A DNA stretch of 5,474 bases, from contig JAIDJJ010000568.1 in assembly GCA_029052265.1 (NCBI GenBank), positions 1-5,474 on the forward strand. The letters are read 5' to 3'. The position numbers were made by a program, and so were the translations under genes. Source of the stretch: Muribaculaceae bacterium (GTDB lineage Bacteria; Bacteroidota; Bacteroidia; Bacteroidales; Muribaculaceae). The notes below the pieces were generated by a model. The model saw nothing but the letters and a program-made list of their open reading frames with translations, was not told the DNA's origin and did not search any database. Every line of letters begins with the position of its first letter. Position 1 is the stretch's first letter. This document shows, piece after piece, positions 1 through 5,474 of the stretch.

Positions 1-1137
1 CTTCCATATTGGTTGAAACTTCAGGATCCGGAAGGGGGTTTTTATGGCAGGAAAGATGCCGATGAGAAGATTCATCCGGAAGAACCCAGAGGCACTATCC
101 TCAATGCCCGGATTTTATGGACATTCTCCGCGGCGGCACGCTTCACCGGGTCGGACGATTATGCCGGAGTAGCCACGCGTCAATACAGATATTTTGTAGA
201 CCATTTTATCGACCCGGAATACGGAGGATGCTATTGGTCGATAAACCCTGACGACTCCCCCTGCGACACAAAAAAGCAATTCTATGCCATAGCGTTTTCT
301 ATCTATGCCTTGAGTGAGTATTACATGCTCACCAACGATAAAAGTGCGCTCGATCACGCTATCCGGCTTTTCGAGGTGATTGAAAAATATAGCCGCGACC
401 GCGTCAAGGGTGGATATTTCGAGGCAATGACCCGCGACTGGCAACCGATCGGAGACATGCGTCTAAGCGACAAGGATCTCAATTCCTCTAAGACAATGAA
501 CACTCATCTCCATATTCTGGAAGCGTATACAAATCTGCTGCGTGTCTGGAGGAGTGAAGAATGCCTTGAGGCAACATCCTCACTGCTGAGGCTATTCAAT
601 GACACGATCGTGAATCCCAAGACAGGACACATGGGGCTGTTCTTTGACGATGACATGCAACGCGTGGACAACGATACATCTTACGGACACGACATAGAGG
701 CGTCATGGCTTATGCTTGAGGCTGCGCAGGTGATCGGTGACCCGCTGCTCACAGCGGAGACTTTAGACACCACCCGCTTTCTCGCTCTTTCTGCACTTGA
801 AGGTATGCAGCCCGACGGTTCAATGATCTACGAACTACATGGCTCAGGAAGCAAGGATGAGGAACGTCATTGGTGGGTACAGGCGGAAAACATTGTCGGA
901 CTCCTTTATCTTGCACGGTTCCATAATCTCCCGGAATTTCTTGACAAAGCCTGGGACTGCTGGGAATATACCAAAAACAATATCGTTGACCACATTAACG
1001 GAGAATGGCACTGGAGCCGGCTCCCTGACGGATCAGTCAACCGTCGTGACGATAAAGCCGGCTTCTGGAAATGTCCCTACCACAACTCACGTATGTGTAT
1101 GGAAGCCGCACGCCAGCTAAAAGCTATCTCCGAATAA
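1..1137 (+). CDS. Cellobiose 2-epimerase (AGE superfamily), 5' end outside window
   Basis: Predicted cytosolic enzyme that reversibly epimerises the reducing-end glucose of beta-1,4-linked disaccharides such as cellobiose to mannose (and the reverse on mannobiose). In gut Bacteroidales this step usually feeds a mannosylglucose phosphorylase in beta-mannan use. The frame is open to base 1. TTG at 13 can serve as a start on paper, but the four preceding codons (LPYW) continue the family's N-terminal pattern, so the true start lies upstream; about 13-20 residues are missing from a usual 390-410. Numbering from codon 13, the family active-site elements are all present: NARILWTFSAA (Arg33), NTHLHILEAY (His165/His167), GHDIEASW (His226, Glu229, Trp232), HWWVQAEN (Trp287/288, Glu292) and CPYHNSRM (His357), consistent with an (alpha/alpha)6 barrel with paired catalytic histidines. 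These motifs favour cellobiose 2-epimerase over N-acylglucosamine 2-epimerase, but substrate is inferred from family resemblance. The gene is convergent with the response regulator and ends 18 nt before a terminator stem. No frameshift was seen. Confidence 0.9.
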   Translation, partial: LPYWLKLQDPEGGFYGRKDADEKIHPEEPRGTILNARILWTFSAAARFTGSDDYAGVATRQYRYFVDHFIDPEYGGCYWSINPDDSPCDTKKQFYAIAFSIYALSEYYMLTNDKSALDHAIRLFEVIEKYSRDRVKGGYFEAMTRDWQPIGDMRLSDKDLNSSKTMNTHLHILEAYTNLLRVWRSEECLEATSSLLRLFNDTIVNPKTGHMGLFFDDDMQRVDNDTSYGHDIEASWLMLEAAQVIGDPLLTAETLDTTRFLALSALEGMQPDGSMIYELHGSGSKDEERHWWVQAENIVGLLYLARFHNLPEFLDKAWDCWEYTKNNIVDHINGEWHWSRLPDGSVNRRDDKAGFWKCPYHNSRMCMEAARQLKAISE

Positions 1138-1155
1138 ATTTAACCATCCATTATG

Positions 1156-1199
1156 CAACAGCTTGTAGAGTCTCAAAGCTCCACAAGCTGTTGTTTTTT
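1156..1199 (+). terminator. Rho-independent terminator of the epimerase gene
   Basis: A perfect 11-bp stem (CAACAGCTTGT at 1156-1166 pairing with ACAAGCTGTTG at 1183-1193) is extended inside by a short GAG/CTC stem after one mismatch, leaving a small loop around 1172-1177. Six T residues (1194-1199) follow at once. The stem begins 18 nt after the epimerase stop. Read on the minus strand the stem is not followed by a T tract, so it is a good terminator only for rightward transcription, although the hairpin may also slow transcripts coming from the regulator operon. Confidence 0.9.
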
Positions 1200-1238
1200 A
1201 GACCCCATCCCCGTTACTCTTTATCAGTCATCAATTTC

Positions 1239-1943
1239 TCAAGTATCCACTCTCTCGTCCCTTGCCACAAGCATCCTATACCCTATCCCCCTGAGATTAA
1301 TGATGCTTACGGATGGATCATGACGCAGATGATTTCTTAGTTTGTGGATAAATCCATGAAGAGAGTTCCGGTTGTAATAATCATCATGTTTCCACACAAG
1401 CTTCATCAATGTGCCCGATTCAACCGTCTCCCCTTCATGAGCCGACAGATAAGAAAGTATGATCGACTCTATATTGGTCAGACATATCACAATATCGCCA
1501 AGTGTCAGCCGGTTGGCATTTGTGTCAAAAACATATCTCCCCACCTCCTTTAGACCGACAGTTACGGCTTTTCCTTTACTTCGCCTCTTCAACAGAGCCT
1601 GAACCCTGATTATCAGTTCCCGCATTTTAAACGGTTTCTTTATATAGTCGTTGCAACCGATATCGAAACCCTCCTCCATATCATCTATTGACGACCGGGC
1701 GGTAAGAAACACCACAGGTACATCCGGATCCAAAGCACGTATCTTCCTTGCCATCTCAAACCCATCCATCAGAGGCATCATCACATCCGCGATCACCAGA
1801 TCCGCCCCCGAACTGCGGTAATGATTTATCCCCTCCACTCCGTTACTTTTCACCACCACATCGAATCCTTCCTCTACAAGCGTATCGGAAATAATCATCG
1901 ACAAAGTCTCCTCGTCCTCTACAAGCAAAATCCTATCTTTCAT
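1239..1943 (-). CDS. OmpR/PhoB-family DNA-binding response regulator (RprY-like)
   Basis: Cytosolic transcription factor of a two-component system, 234 residues, a normal length for the family. The receiver domain (about 4-118) has the acidic pocket Glu9/Asp10, phosphoacceptor Asp53 in IADVMMP, the switch Thr81 in LTAR, Tyr100, and Lys103 in KKPF, so it should be phosphorylatable. A short linker leads to a winged-helix effector domain (about 130-226) with the LTNIESIIL start and the closing GIGYRM motif. The recognition-helix region reads NRNSLHGFIHKLRNHL, where many relatives have RSLDVFIxKLR, so DNA specificity may differ from well-studied members. ATG at 1943 lies inside the end of the kinase gene (11-nt overlap), which suggests one transcript and coupled translation; the upstream sequence has only a weak GAG as a ribosome-binding element. 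The partner is almost certainly the overlapping kinase. Target genes are not shown directly; the repeat at 3351-3391 is the best local candidate operator. Confidence 0.95.
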   Translation of the reverse strand: MKDRILLVEDEETLSMIISDTLVEEGFDVVVKSNGVEGINHYRSSGADLVIADVMMPLMDGFEMARKIRALDPDVPVVFLTARSSIDDMEEGFDIGCNDYIKKPFKMRELIIRVQALLKRRSKGKAVTVGLKEVGRYVFDTNANRLTLGDIVICLTNIESIILSYLSAHEGETVESGTLMKLVWKHDDYYNRNSLHGFIHKLRNHLRHDPSVSIINLRGIGYRMLVARDERVDT

Positions 1944-3306
1944 TTCTCAAAAATCTGATTGTAAATATTGATCCTTTTCCGGCTTCAGACTCCGCTTTAA
2001 TATCCCAGCCCATTTTCATGATAATATTCTTCACATAATAAAGTCCTATACCATACCCCCTTACATCCTGACGGTTTCCTGTAGGCACTCTGTAAAATTT
2101 ATTGAATATATACGGCAGAGATCTGGCAGGTATCCCGTTTCCATTATCTGAAACAGAAATACCGTCTTGGTTGGCAGATATTTCAATATCAACGCTTTCT
2201 CCTGAATACTTTATCGCATTATCTATCAGATTGTTTACCACATTTGCAAAATGTGTGGGATCAGTTTCTATTTCAAGATCATCCGGTTCCACAACCATAT
2301 TTATCTCAATCTTTTTTATGGCATTGAGTGTATGCGCAGTAACGATTTCTGATAAAAACGGCTTGATCCGTATTTTTTCTTTTGAAAGAACAAGTGTCTT
2401 GCGTCTCTCCATACTCATAGAAAGAATGGTTTCCACAAGTTCGCTGAGATGAGTAAGCTGTGCAAGTGCTATCTCAAGATATCTCTTTCTTTTTTCAGGA
2501 TCCTTATTTTCCCCATAGTTCAAAAGGGTGTCGTTTGCTGAATAAGCCACAGCTATCGGGGTCTTGAGTTCATGAGTCATATTGTTGACAAAATCATCTT
2601 TCATCTCCTCTATTGTACGCATCCTCACCACAGTCTTGATAAGATAATAAAATCCGTATACCAACGCAATTATCACAAGGGCGGTGGTTATCACCACCCC
2701 TACTGTCTGATGAAGCATATCGCTGAGTGGAGGCGACATATATCCCTTATAGATCACCGGAGAATTTTTCATGAGCGAATATTCTATTTCCCACATCCCT
2801 TTGGTCTCTTTGGGAGATACGGAATCTGCCGGAATCACAATCACCTTTTTCGGGTAAAGCCCGGTGCGGTTGAGTTCTTGCATAAATAGGGAATCCAAAA
2901 CTTTAAGATTGCTATCCCCTCCATAGCGGTCGGCGTTTTCATGTATGCCATGGGCAAGAGACACGTTGAACGATTGAAAAAGACCCAACAACTTTTCTCC
3001 CGAGATGGAATCTGCCAACGGTTTGCTTAACCGATCATAGGCTGGAATACCCCGTCCCGATTCTGTCATTCGTCTCGACAGGTCGATATCAACGGAAGTC
3101 GACATATCCGGATTCTCTTCCGGCTCAGCATTCCTCAATCTTGAAACAATCTCTATAATATCAGCCTGCGCGAGACATTCCTTAGCCATGGTTATATAAT
3201 GCCCCTTTATTGAGCCATACATCCCGGAAAGGAAATATATGTTTGCCGCAAAAAATATAGCGACAGCAGTAAGAATCAATATGGTGACCGTTTTAAATCT
3301 TTTCAT
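1933..3306 (-). CDS. Membrane sensor histidine kinase (RprX-like)
   Basis: Inner-membrane sensor kinase that autophosphorylates on histidine and passes the phosphate to the overlapping regulator. From the ATG at 3306 it is 457 residues. The N terminus is short and basic (MKRFK), followed by membrane helix 1 (about 7-27), a periplasmic sensor region of roughly 170 residues (about 28-200) that I cannot assign to a named domain, and membrane helix 2 (about 201-223). No clear HAMP domain follows. The HisKA H-box is NNMTHELKTP with His245. The ATPase domain has the N-box NNLIDNAIKYS (Asn359/Asn363), the G1 box DNGNG (Asp387, Gly389, Gly391), the F-box FNKFYR (Phe401/Phe404) and the G2 box GYGIGL (417-422), so it looks fully active. 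A longer in-frame start exists at 3402, but it adds 32 residues with no family resemblance and lies upstream of both candidate transcription starts, so 3306 is preferred. The gene comes first in an operon with the regulator. The stimulus is unknown; an envelope or outer-membrane cue is a guess from the divergent barrel gene. Confidence 0.95.
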   Translation of the reverse strand: MKRFKTVTILILTAVAIFFAANIYFLSGMYGSIKGHYITMAKECLAQADIIEIVSRLRNAEPEENPDMSTSVDIDLSRRMTESGRGIPAYDRLSKPLADSISGEKLLGLFQSFNVSLAHGIHENADRYGGDSNLKVLDSLFMQELNRTGLYPKKVIVIPADSVSPKETKGMWEIEYSLMKNSPVIYKGYMSPPLSDMLHQTVGVVITTALVIIALVYGFYYLIKTVVRMRTIEEMKDDFVNNMTHELKTPIAVAYSANDTLLNYGENKDPEKRKRYLEIALAQLTHLSELVETILSMSMERRKTLVLSKEKIRIKPFLSEIVTAHTLNAIKKIEINMVVEPDDLEIETDPTHFANVVNNLIDNAIKYSGESVDIEISANQDGISVSDNGNGIPARSLPYIFNKFYRVPTGNRQDVRGYGIGLYYVKNIIMKMGWDIKAESEAGKGSIFTIRFLRNER

Positions 3307-3309
3307 ATC

Positions 3310-3341
3310 CAAAATTACACAATAACCGTCTGTTGCACAAA
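3310..3341 (-). promoter_or_regulatory. Bacteroidetes-type promoter abutting the kinase start codon
   Basis: On the minus strand, TTTG (3341-3338) is followed after 20 nt by TAATTTTG (3317-3310), matching the Bacteroidetes -33 (TTTG) and -7 (TAnnTTTG) elements at the usual spacing. The last G of the -7 element is only three bases before the kinase ATG at 3306, so transcription would begin at or within a base or two of the start codon. This predicts a leaderless or nearly leaderless mRNA. The motifs are seen directly; activity is inferred. Confidence 0.6.
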
Positions 3342-3350
3342 CACGGTCTT

Positions 3351-3391
3351 GAAAAATAAGAAAAAATAAGACAACATAAGGCAAAAATAAG
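3351..3391 (-). repeat. Four CTTAT-type direct repeats with 10-11 bp period; candidate regulator operator
   Basis: Read on the minus strand, four units begin with CTTAT at 3391, 3380, 3370 and 3360 (spacings 11, 10 and 10 bp). Three have the form CTTATTTTT and one is CTTATGTTG. On the plus strand these are A-tracts recurring once per helical turn, which could also bend DNA. Direct repeats at one-turn spacing are the usual form of OmpR/PhoB-family binding sites. The array lies at about -45 to -85 from the kinase start site predicted here and about -23 to -63 from the predicted rightward start. It is therefore a plausible shared operator for the adjacent regulator, though simple low-complexity AT sequence is an alternative. 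Confidence 0.5.
3382..3389 (-). promoter_or_regulatory. Second possible -7 element for the kinase operon
   Basis: TATTTTTG on the minus strand fits TAnnTTTG and would give a conventional leader of about 70 nt before the kinase ATG. No TTTG lies at the expected upstream distance, and the match falls within one copy of the CTTATTTTT repeat, so it may be coincidental. Confidence 0.3.
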
Positions 3392-3402
3392 ATACACGCC
3401 AA

Positions 3403-3410
3403 TAATTTTG
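3403..3410 (+). promoter_or_regulatory. Bacteroidetes -7 promoter element of the outer-membrane protein gene
   Basis: TAATTTTG, followed by CACC, matches the Bacteroidetes -7 consensus and faces right. The predicted start site is near 3414, giving a leader of about 65 nt. No TTTG -33 element lies 19-21 nt upstream. That position is instead filled by the edge of the CTTAT repeat array, which suggests a promoter dependent on an activator. The region before the ATG is AT-rich without a Shine-Dalgarno sequence, as is common in this phylum. Confidence 0.55.
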
Positions 3411-3450
3411 CACCATCCCGCCGTGGAGATATCCCGGCATAACCCGAAGT

Positions 3451-3476
3451 TGTTTAATCTATAATTTATTCAAACA
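3451..3476 (+). other. AT-rich imperfect inverted repeat next to the barrel gene start
   Basis: TGTTTAAT (3451-3458) can pair with ATTCAAACA (3468-3476) with one bulged C, leaving a loop of about 9 nt and ending two bases before the ATG at 3479. The stem is all A/T apart from one G-C pair and would be weak as RNA. It could be a small operator or a translation-tuning hairpin, or chance in AT-rich leader sequence. Confidence 0.25.
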
Positions 3477-3478
3477 TC

Positions 3479-5474
3479 ATGAATACTAAAAGATATCTGA
3501 CAGCTGTGTTCATTACTATGCTCCATCTTAACACCATGCCTTCTGCAATGGCTGATACTATTCCTGAAAACCATGTCACCGAACTGACTGAAATAATCGT
3601 GAAAGCCGACAATATAGTGAGGACCAAGGATGGAATGGTCATCCGTCCCGATGCATATCAGACAAAGCATTCCTCCGGCGGATATGACCTCATCCGCAAT
3701 CTTATGATCCCCGGAGTGAAAGTGAATATTGAAAATAATGACATCTCTGCATTGGGAAGTCAGGTGGCTCTATTTATAGACGGAAATCCTGCGGAATACA
3801 GGGAAGTGAAACAGCTCCGCCCCTCCGATGTATTGAAGGTGGAATATCTTGAATCACCCACAGGTAAATATGCAGGCAATAATGTGGTTATAAATTTTGT
3901 GATGCGGAAACGGGATTCCGGAGGTTATGTGGCTTTGGATGCTTTGCAACGCATGGGGTATACCCATGGAGACTATAATCTTTCTTCAAAATATTATAGG
4001 GGCAACACACAATACACTCTTTTCGGCGGTTATGAATTTTCCGGTTTCAACAACGAGTCTTCTTACAGAAATGAGGAAATCATATTTCCGCACAACATGA
4101 TCACTCGCCTCTTATCATCATCTTCTGATAGGAAGACAGATTCTCAGTACGCCCAGTTCCGTATCAGAAACAAAAACGACCGGCGCACCCTGCGTGCCAC
4201 TTTCAATTTCATACGTAATGCCCAACCTCATGACAATCAATTCTCCTCAATCCATTACATCGGCAGTCAGTTCGAGAAAAACGATATCGAATCTAAAAGG
4301 CTGTCTTCTTCCGAAAGTTTCAAATATAGCCTCGGGTTGAGCGGGAGTTTCAACCTTCCCGATGAGAGCTTCCTTGAGGTTTCAGCCTCAGCCACAGCCA
4401 ATAGAAATGATTACGCCTATTCCTATATGGAAGACACTGACGATTTCAACTCTTCAACAGTGGAAGACTATTATAATTTCAATGCCGCTGCCACATTTGT
4501 CAAAACGTTTGCACACGGCAATAGTCTTATTTTCAAGGGTAATGAATTTTATAACATAACTTCCGCCAGCTATTACGGAGTCCATAATTCCCGGCAGCAT
4601 TTATGGTCGTCCGAGACCTTGTTCTTCTGCCAATATTCTCACCCGATAGGAAAGAAGATATCCCTGCAGGTCGCACCCGGACTGTCCATGCAGTTTTATA
4701 GACTCCACAAACATAATCTGAAACAATATTATTCACCGAGACTGCAAGGCGTGGTCATCTTTCAGCCTACGCGAAACCAGCGCGTGCAGCTCGTGGCTCT
4801 TGTCGGCAATTCATTTCCCCAATTGGGATTGATGACGGAAGCTGTGCAACAGGTTGATCTCATCCAGAAGCGCAAAGGGAATCCCGATCTGAAACAAACC
4901 GGGATTGCAAACTTTATGGGAGTATACGGAATAGGGATAGGAAAGTTCAATCTCCAGCTTTCCGGAATTATGTGGCATTCCTGGCGACTCCCCGTCAGCC
5001 ACTACTATATAGAAGACAACATGCTTGTAGAATCCTATTTACCTGACGGGAAATGGAATCAGTATGACATCAATCTTTCCGCCTCCTGGAATCCATCCTC
5101 AAGATTCAATCTTCAGATGTCGGGAGGTTATCTCGCCAATAAATACTTTCATGATGCCCATGTTTATGCGGCATCATGGAAAGGATCGGCTCAGGCGGCA
5201 TACTATTTCGGCGATTTCTCTCTTAATGCCAACCTTGAAACACCGCATAAGACTGCCGGATACGATTTAAAAGTCACCAAAACACCTTGGCTTTACGGAC
5301 TGCATGTATCTTGGAGCAAAAAAGGATTGCAACTGGGAGCGGGAGTCAATAACTTTTTCCAGACCGGCTCAAAATACCATACCCGCCTTGACACCGGCAT
5401 ATACAAATACACGGAAACCTCCGCCTCCCATCTATCCTCTTTCTCCGCATATATAAAAATAGGATGGTCGATAG
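3479..5474 (+). CDS. TonB-receptor-like outer-membrane beta-barrel protein, 3' end outside window
   Basis: An open frame of 665 codons runs from the ATG at 3479 to the window edge without a stop. Residues 1-25 form a signal peptide (MNTKRY, a hydrophobic stretch, then PSAMA with an AxA cleavage site). A TonB-receptor plug-like segment follows (about 36-146): ELTEIIVKADN, then DLIRNLMIPGVKV, ALFIDGNPAEY, LRPSDVLKVEYLESPTGKY and NNVVINFVMRKR. These are the conserved landmarks of Bacteroidetes outer-membrane barrel family 3 proteins (the PF14905 type). The rest is an alternating aromatic/polar beta-barrel and includes the family-like GNPDLKQ near 467-473. The usual N-terminal carboxypeptidase-regulatory-like domain is absent: the signal peptide leads straight into the plug. 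The final visible residues (SFSAYIKIGWSI) look like a closing strand, so the stop is probably close. The likely site is the outer membrane, with possible TonB-dependent uptake or an envelope role; substrate unknown. No SusD-like partner is visible. Its divergent placement beside the kinase/regulator operon suggests control by that system. Confidence 0.85.
   Translation, partial: MNTKRYLTAVFITMLHLNTMPSAMADTIPENHVTELTEIIVKADNIVRTKDGMVIRPDAYQTKHSSGGYDLIRNLMIPGVKVNIENNDISALGSQVALFIDGNPAEYREVKQLRPSDVLKVEYLESPTGKYAGNNVVINFVMRKRDSGGYVALDALQRMGYTHGDYNLSSKYYRGNTQYTLFGGYEFSGFNNESSYRNEEIIFPHNMITRLLSSSSDRKTDSQYAQFRIRNKNDRRTLRATFNFIRNAQPHDNQFSSIHYIGSQFEKNDIESKRLSSSESFKYSLGLSGSFNLPDESFLEVSASATANRNDYAYSYMEDTDDFNSSTVEDYYNFNAAATFVKTFAHGNSLIFKGNEFYNITSASYYGVHNSRQHLWSSETLFFCQYSHPIGKKISLQVAPGLSMQFYRLHKHNLKQYYSPRLQGVVIFQPTRNQRVQLVALVGNSFPQLGLMTEAVQQVDLIQKRKGNPDLKQTGIANFMGVYGIGIGKFNLQLSGIMWHSWRLPVSHYYIEDNMLVESYLPDGKWNQYDINLSASWNPSSRFNLQMSGGYLANKYFHDAHVYAASWKGSAQAAYYFGDFSLNANLETPHKTAGYDLKVTKTPWLYGLHVSWSKKGLQLGAGVNNFFQTGSKYHTRLDTGIYKYTETSASHLSSFSAYIKIGWSI

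Noticed and set aside
13..15. TTG as the start codon of the epimerase
   Set aside because: The frame is open to base 1 and the preceding codons (LPYW) fit the conserved N-terminal part of the family, so the real start is outside the window.
115..444. Minus-strand open frame opposite the epimerase gene
   Set aside because: It lies wholly inside a well-supported gene with intact active-site motifs, and its translation shows no recognisable domain.
1150..1200. Bidirectional terminator serving the regulator operon
   Set aside because: The hairpin lacks a T tract on the minus-strand exit side, so only rightward termination is supported.
1201..1214. G-rich stretch on the minus strand (GGGGATGGGG) as a possible quadruplex
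   Set aside because: Only two G-runs are present, which is too few for an intramolecular quadruplex.
839..1340. Two plus-strand frames overlapping the epimerase end, terminator and regulator end
   Set aside because: They cross a strong terminator or sit within real genes, and their translations are low in domain-like features.
1933..3402. Longer kinase gene beginning at 3402 (489 residues)
   Set aside because: The extra 32 residues come from AT-rich promoter and repeat sequence, show no family resemblance, and the start lies upstream of both candidate transcription starts. The ATG at 3306 gives a normal kinase N terminus.
4362..5270. Several short frames on both strands inside the barrel gene
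   Set aside because: The barrel frame is continuous from 3479 to the window end with family motifs throughout; these are shadows in other frames.
5472..5474. TAG at the window end as the stop of the barrel gene
   Set aside because: It is out of frame: the last full codon is ATA at 5471-5473, followed by a single G.

Overview
The window reads as chromosomal DNA from a member of the Bacteroidales. GC content is moderate. Promoter-like motifs fit the Bacteroidetes -7 consensus (TAnnTTTG), start codons lack clear Shine-Dalgarno sequences, and the gene families are typical of gut Bacteroidales: cellobiose 2-epimerase, an RprX/RprY-style two-component pair, and a TonB-receptor-like outer-membrane barrel. 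A Muribaculaceae-like source is possible but cannot be shown from this sequence alone.

Layout. (1) Bases 1-1137 (+): the 3' part of a cellobiose 2-epimerase (AGE superfamily) gene, nearly complete, with its first codons outside the window. (2) Bases 1156-1199: a strong intrinsic terminator for that gene, in the short gap between two convergent transcription units. (3) Bases 1239-3306 (-): a two-gene operon for a membrane sensor histidine kinase (promoter-proximal) and an OmpR/PhoB-family response regulator, with an 11-nt gene overlap. (4) Bases 3307-3478: a compact divergent control region. It holds a good Bacteroidetes promoter placed directly against the kinase start codon, four CTTAT-type repeats spaced 10-11 bp apart, and a -7 element facing right. 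(5) Bases 3479-5474 (+): an outer-membrane beta-barrel protein with a TonB-receptor-type plug and a signal peptide but no N-terminal carboxypeptidase-regulatory-like domain. It is open to the window edge and probably lacks only its last residues.

How the genes may work together. The kinase/regulator pair and the outer-membrane protein share one 172-bp intergenic region. The periodic repeat lies upstream of both predicted start sites, in the geometry expected for an OmpR-family operator. The simplest reading, which is inference, is that the two-component system controls itself and the divergent outer-membrane protein. The epimerase converges on this module, ends in its own terminator, and most likely belongs to a separate beta-mannan or cello-oligosaccharide locus to the left. 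No mobile element, CRISPR array, tRNA or rRNA was seen. Nothing here is clearly a new kind of system; the intergenic control architecture is the part most worth a second look.
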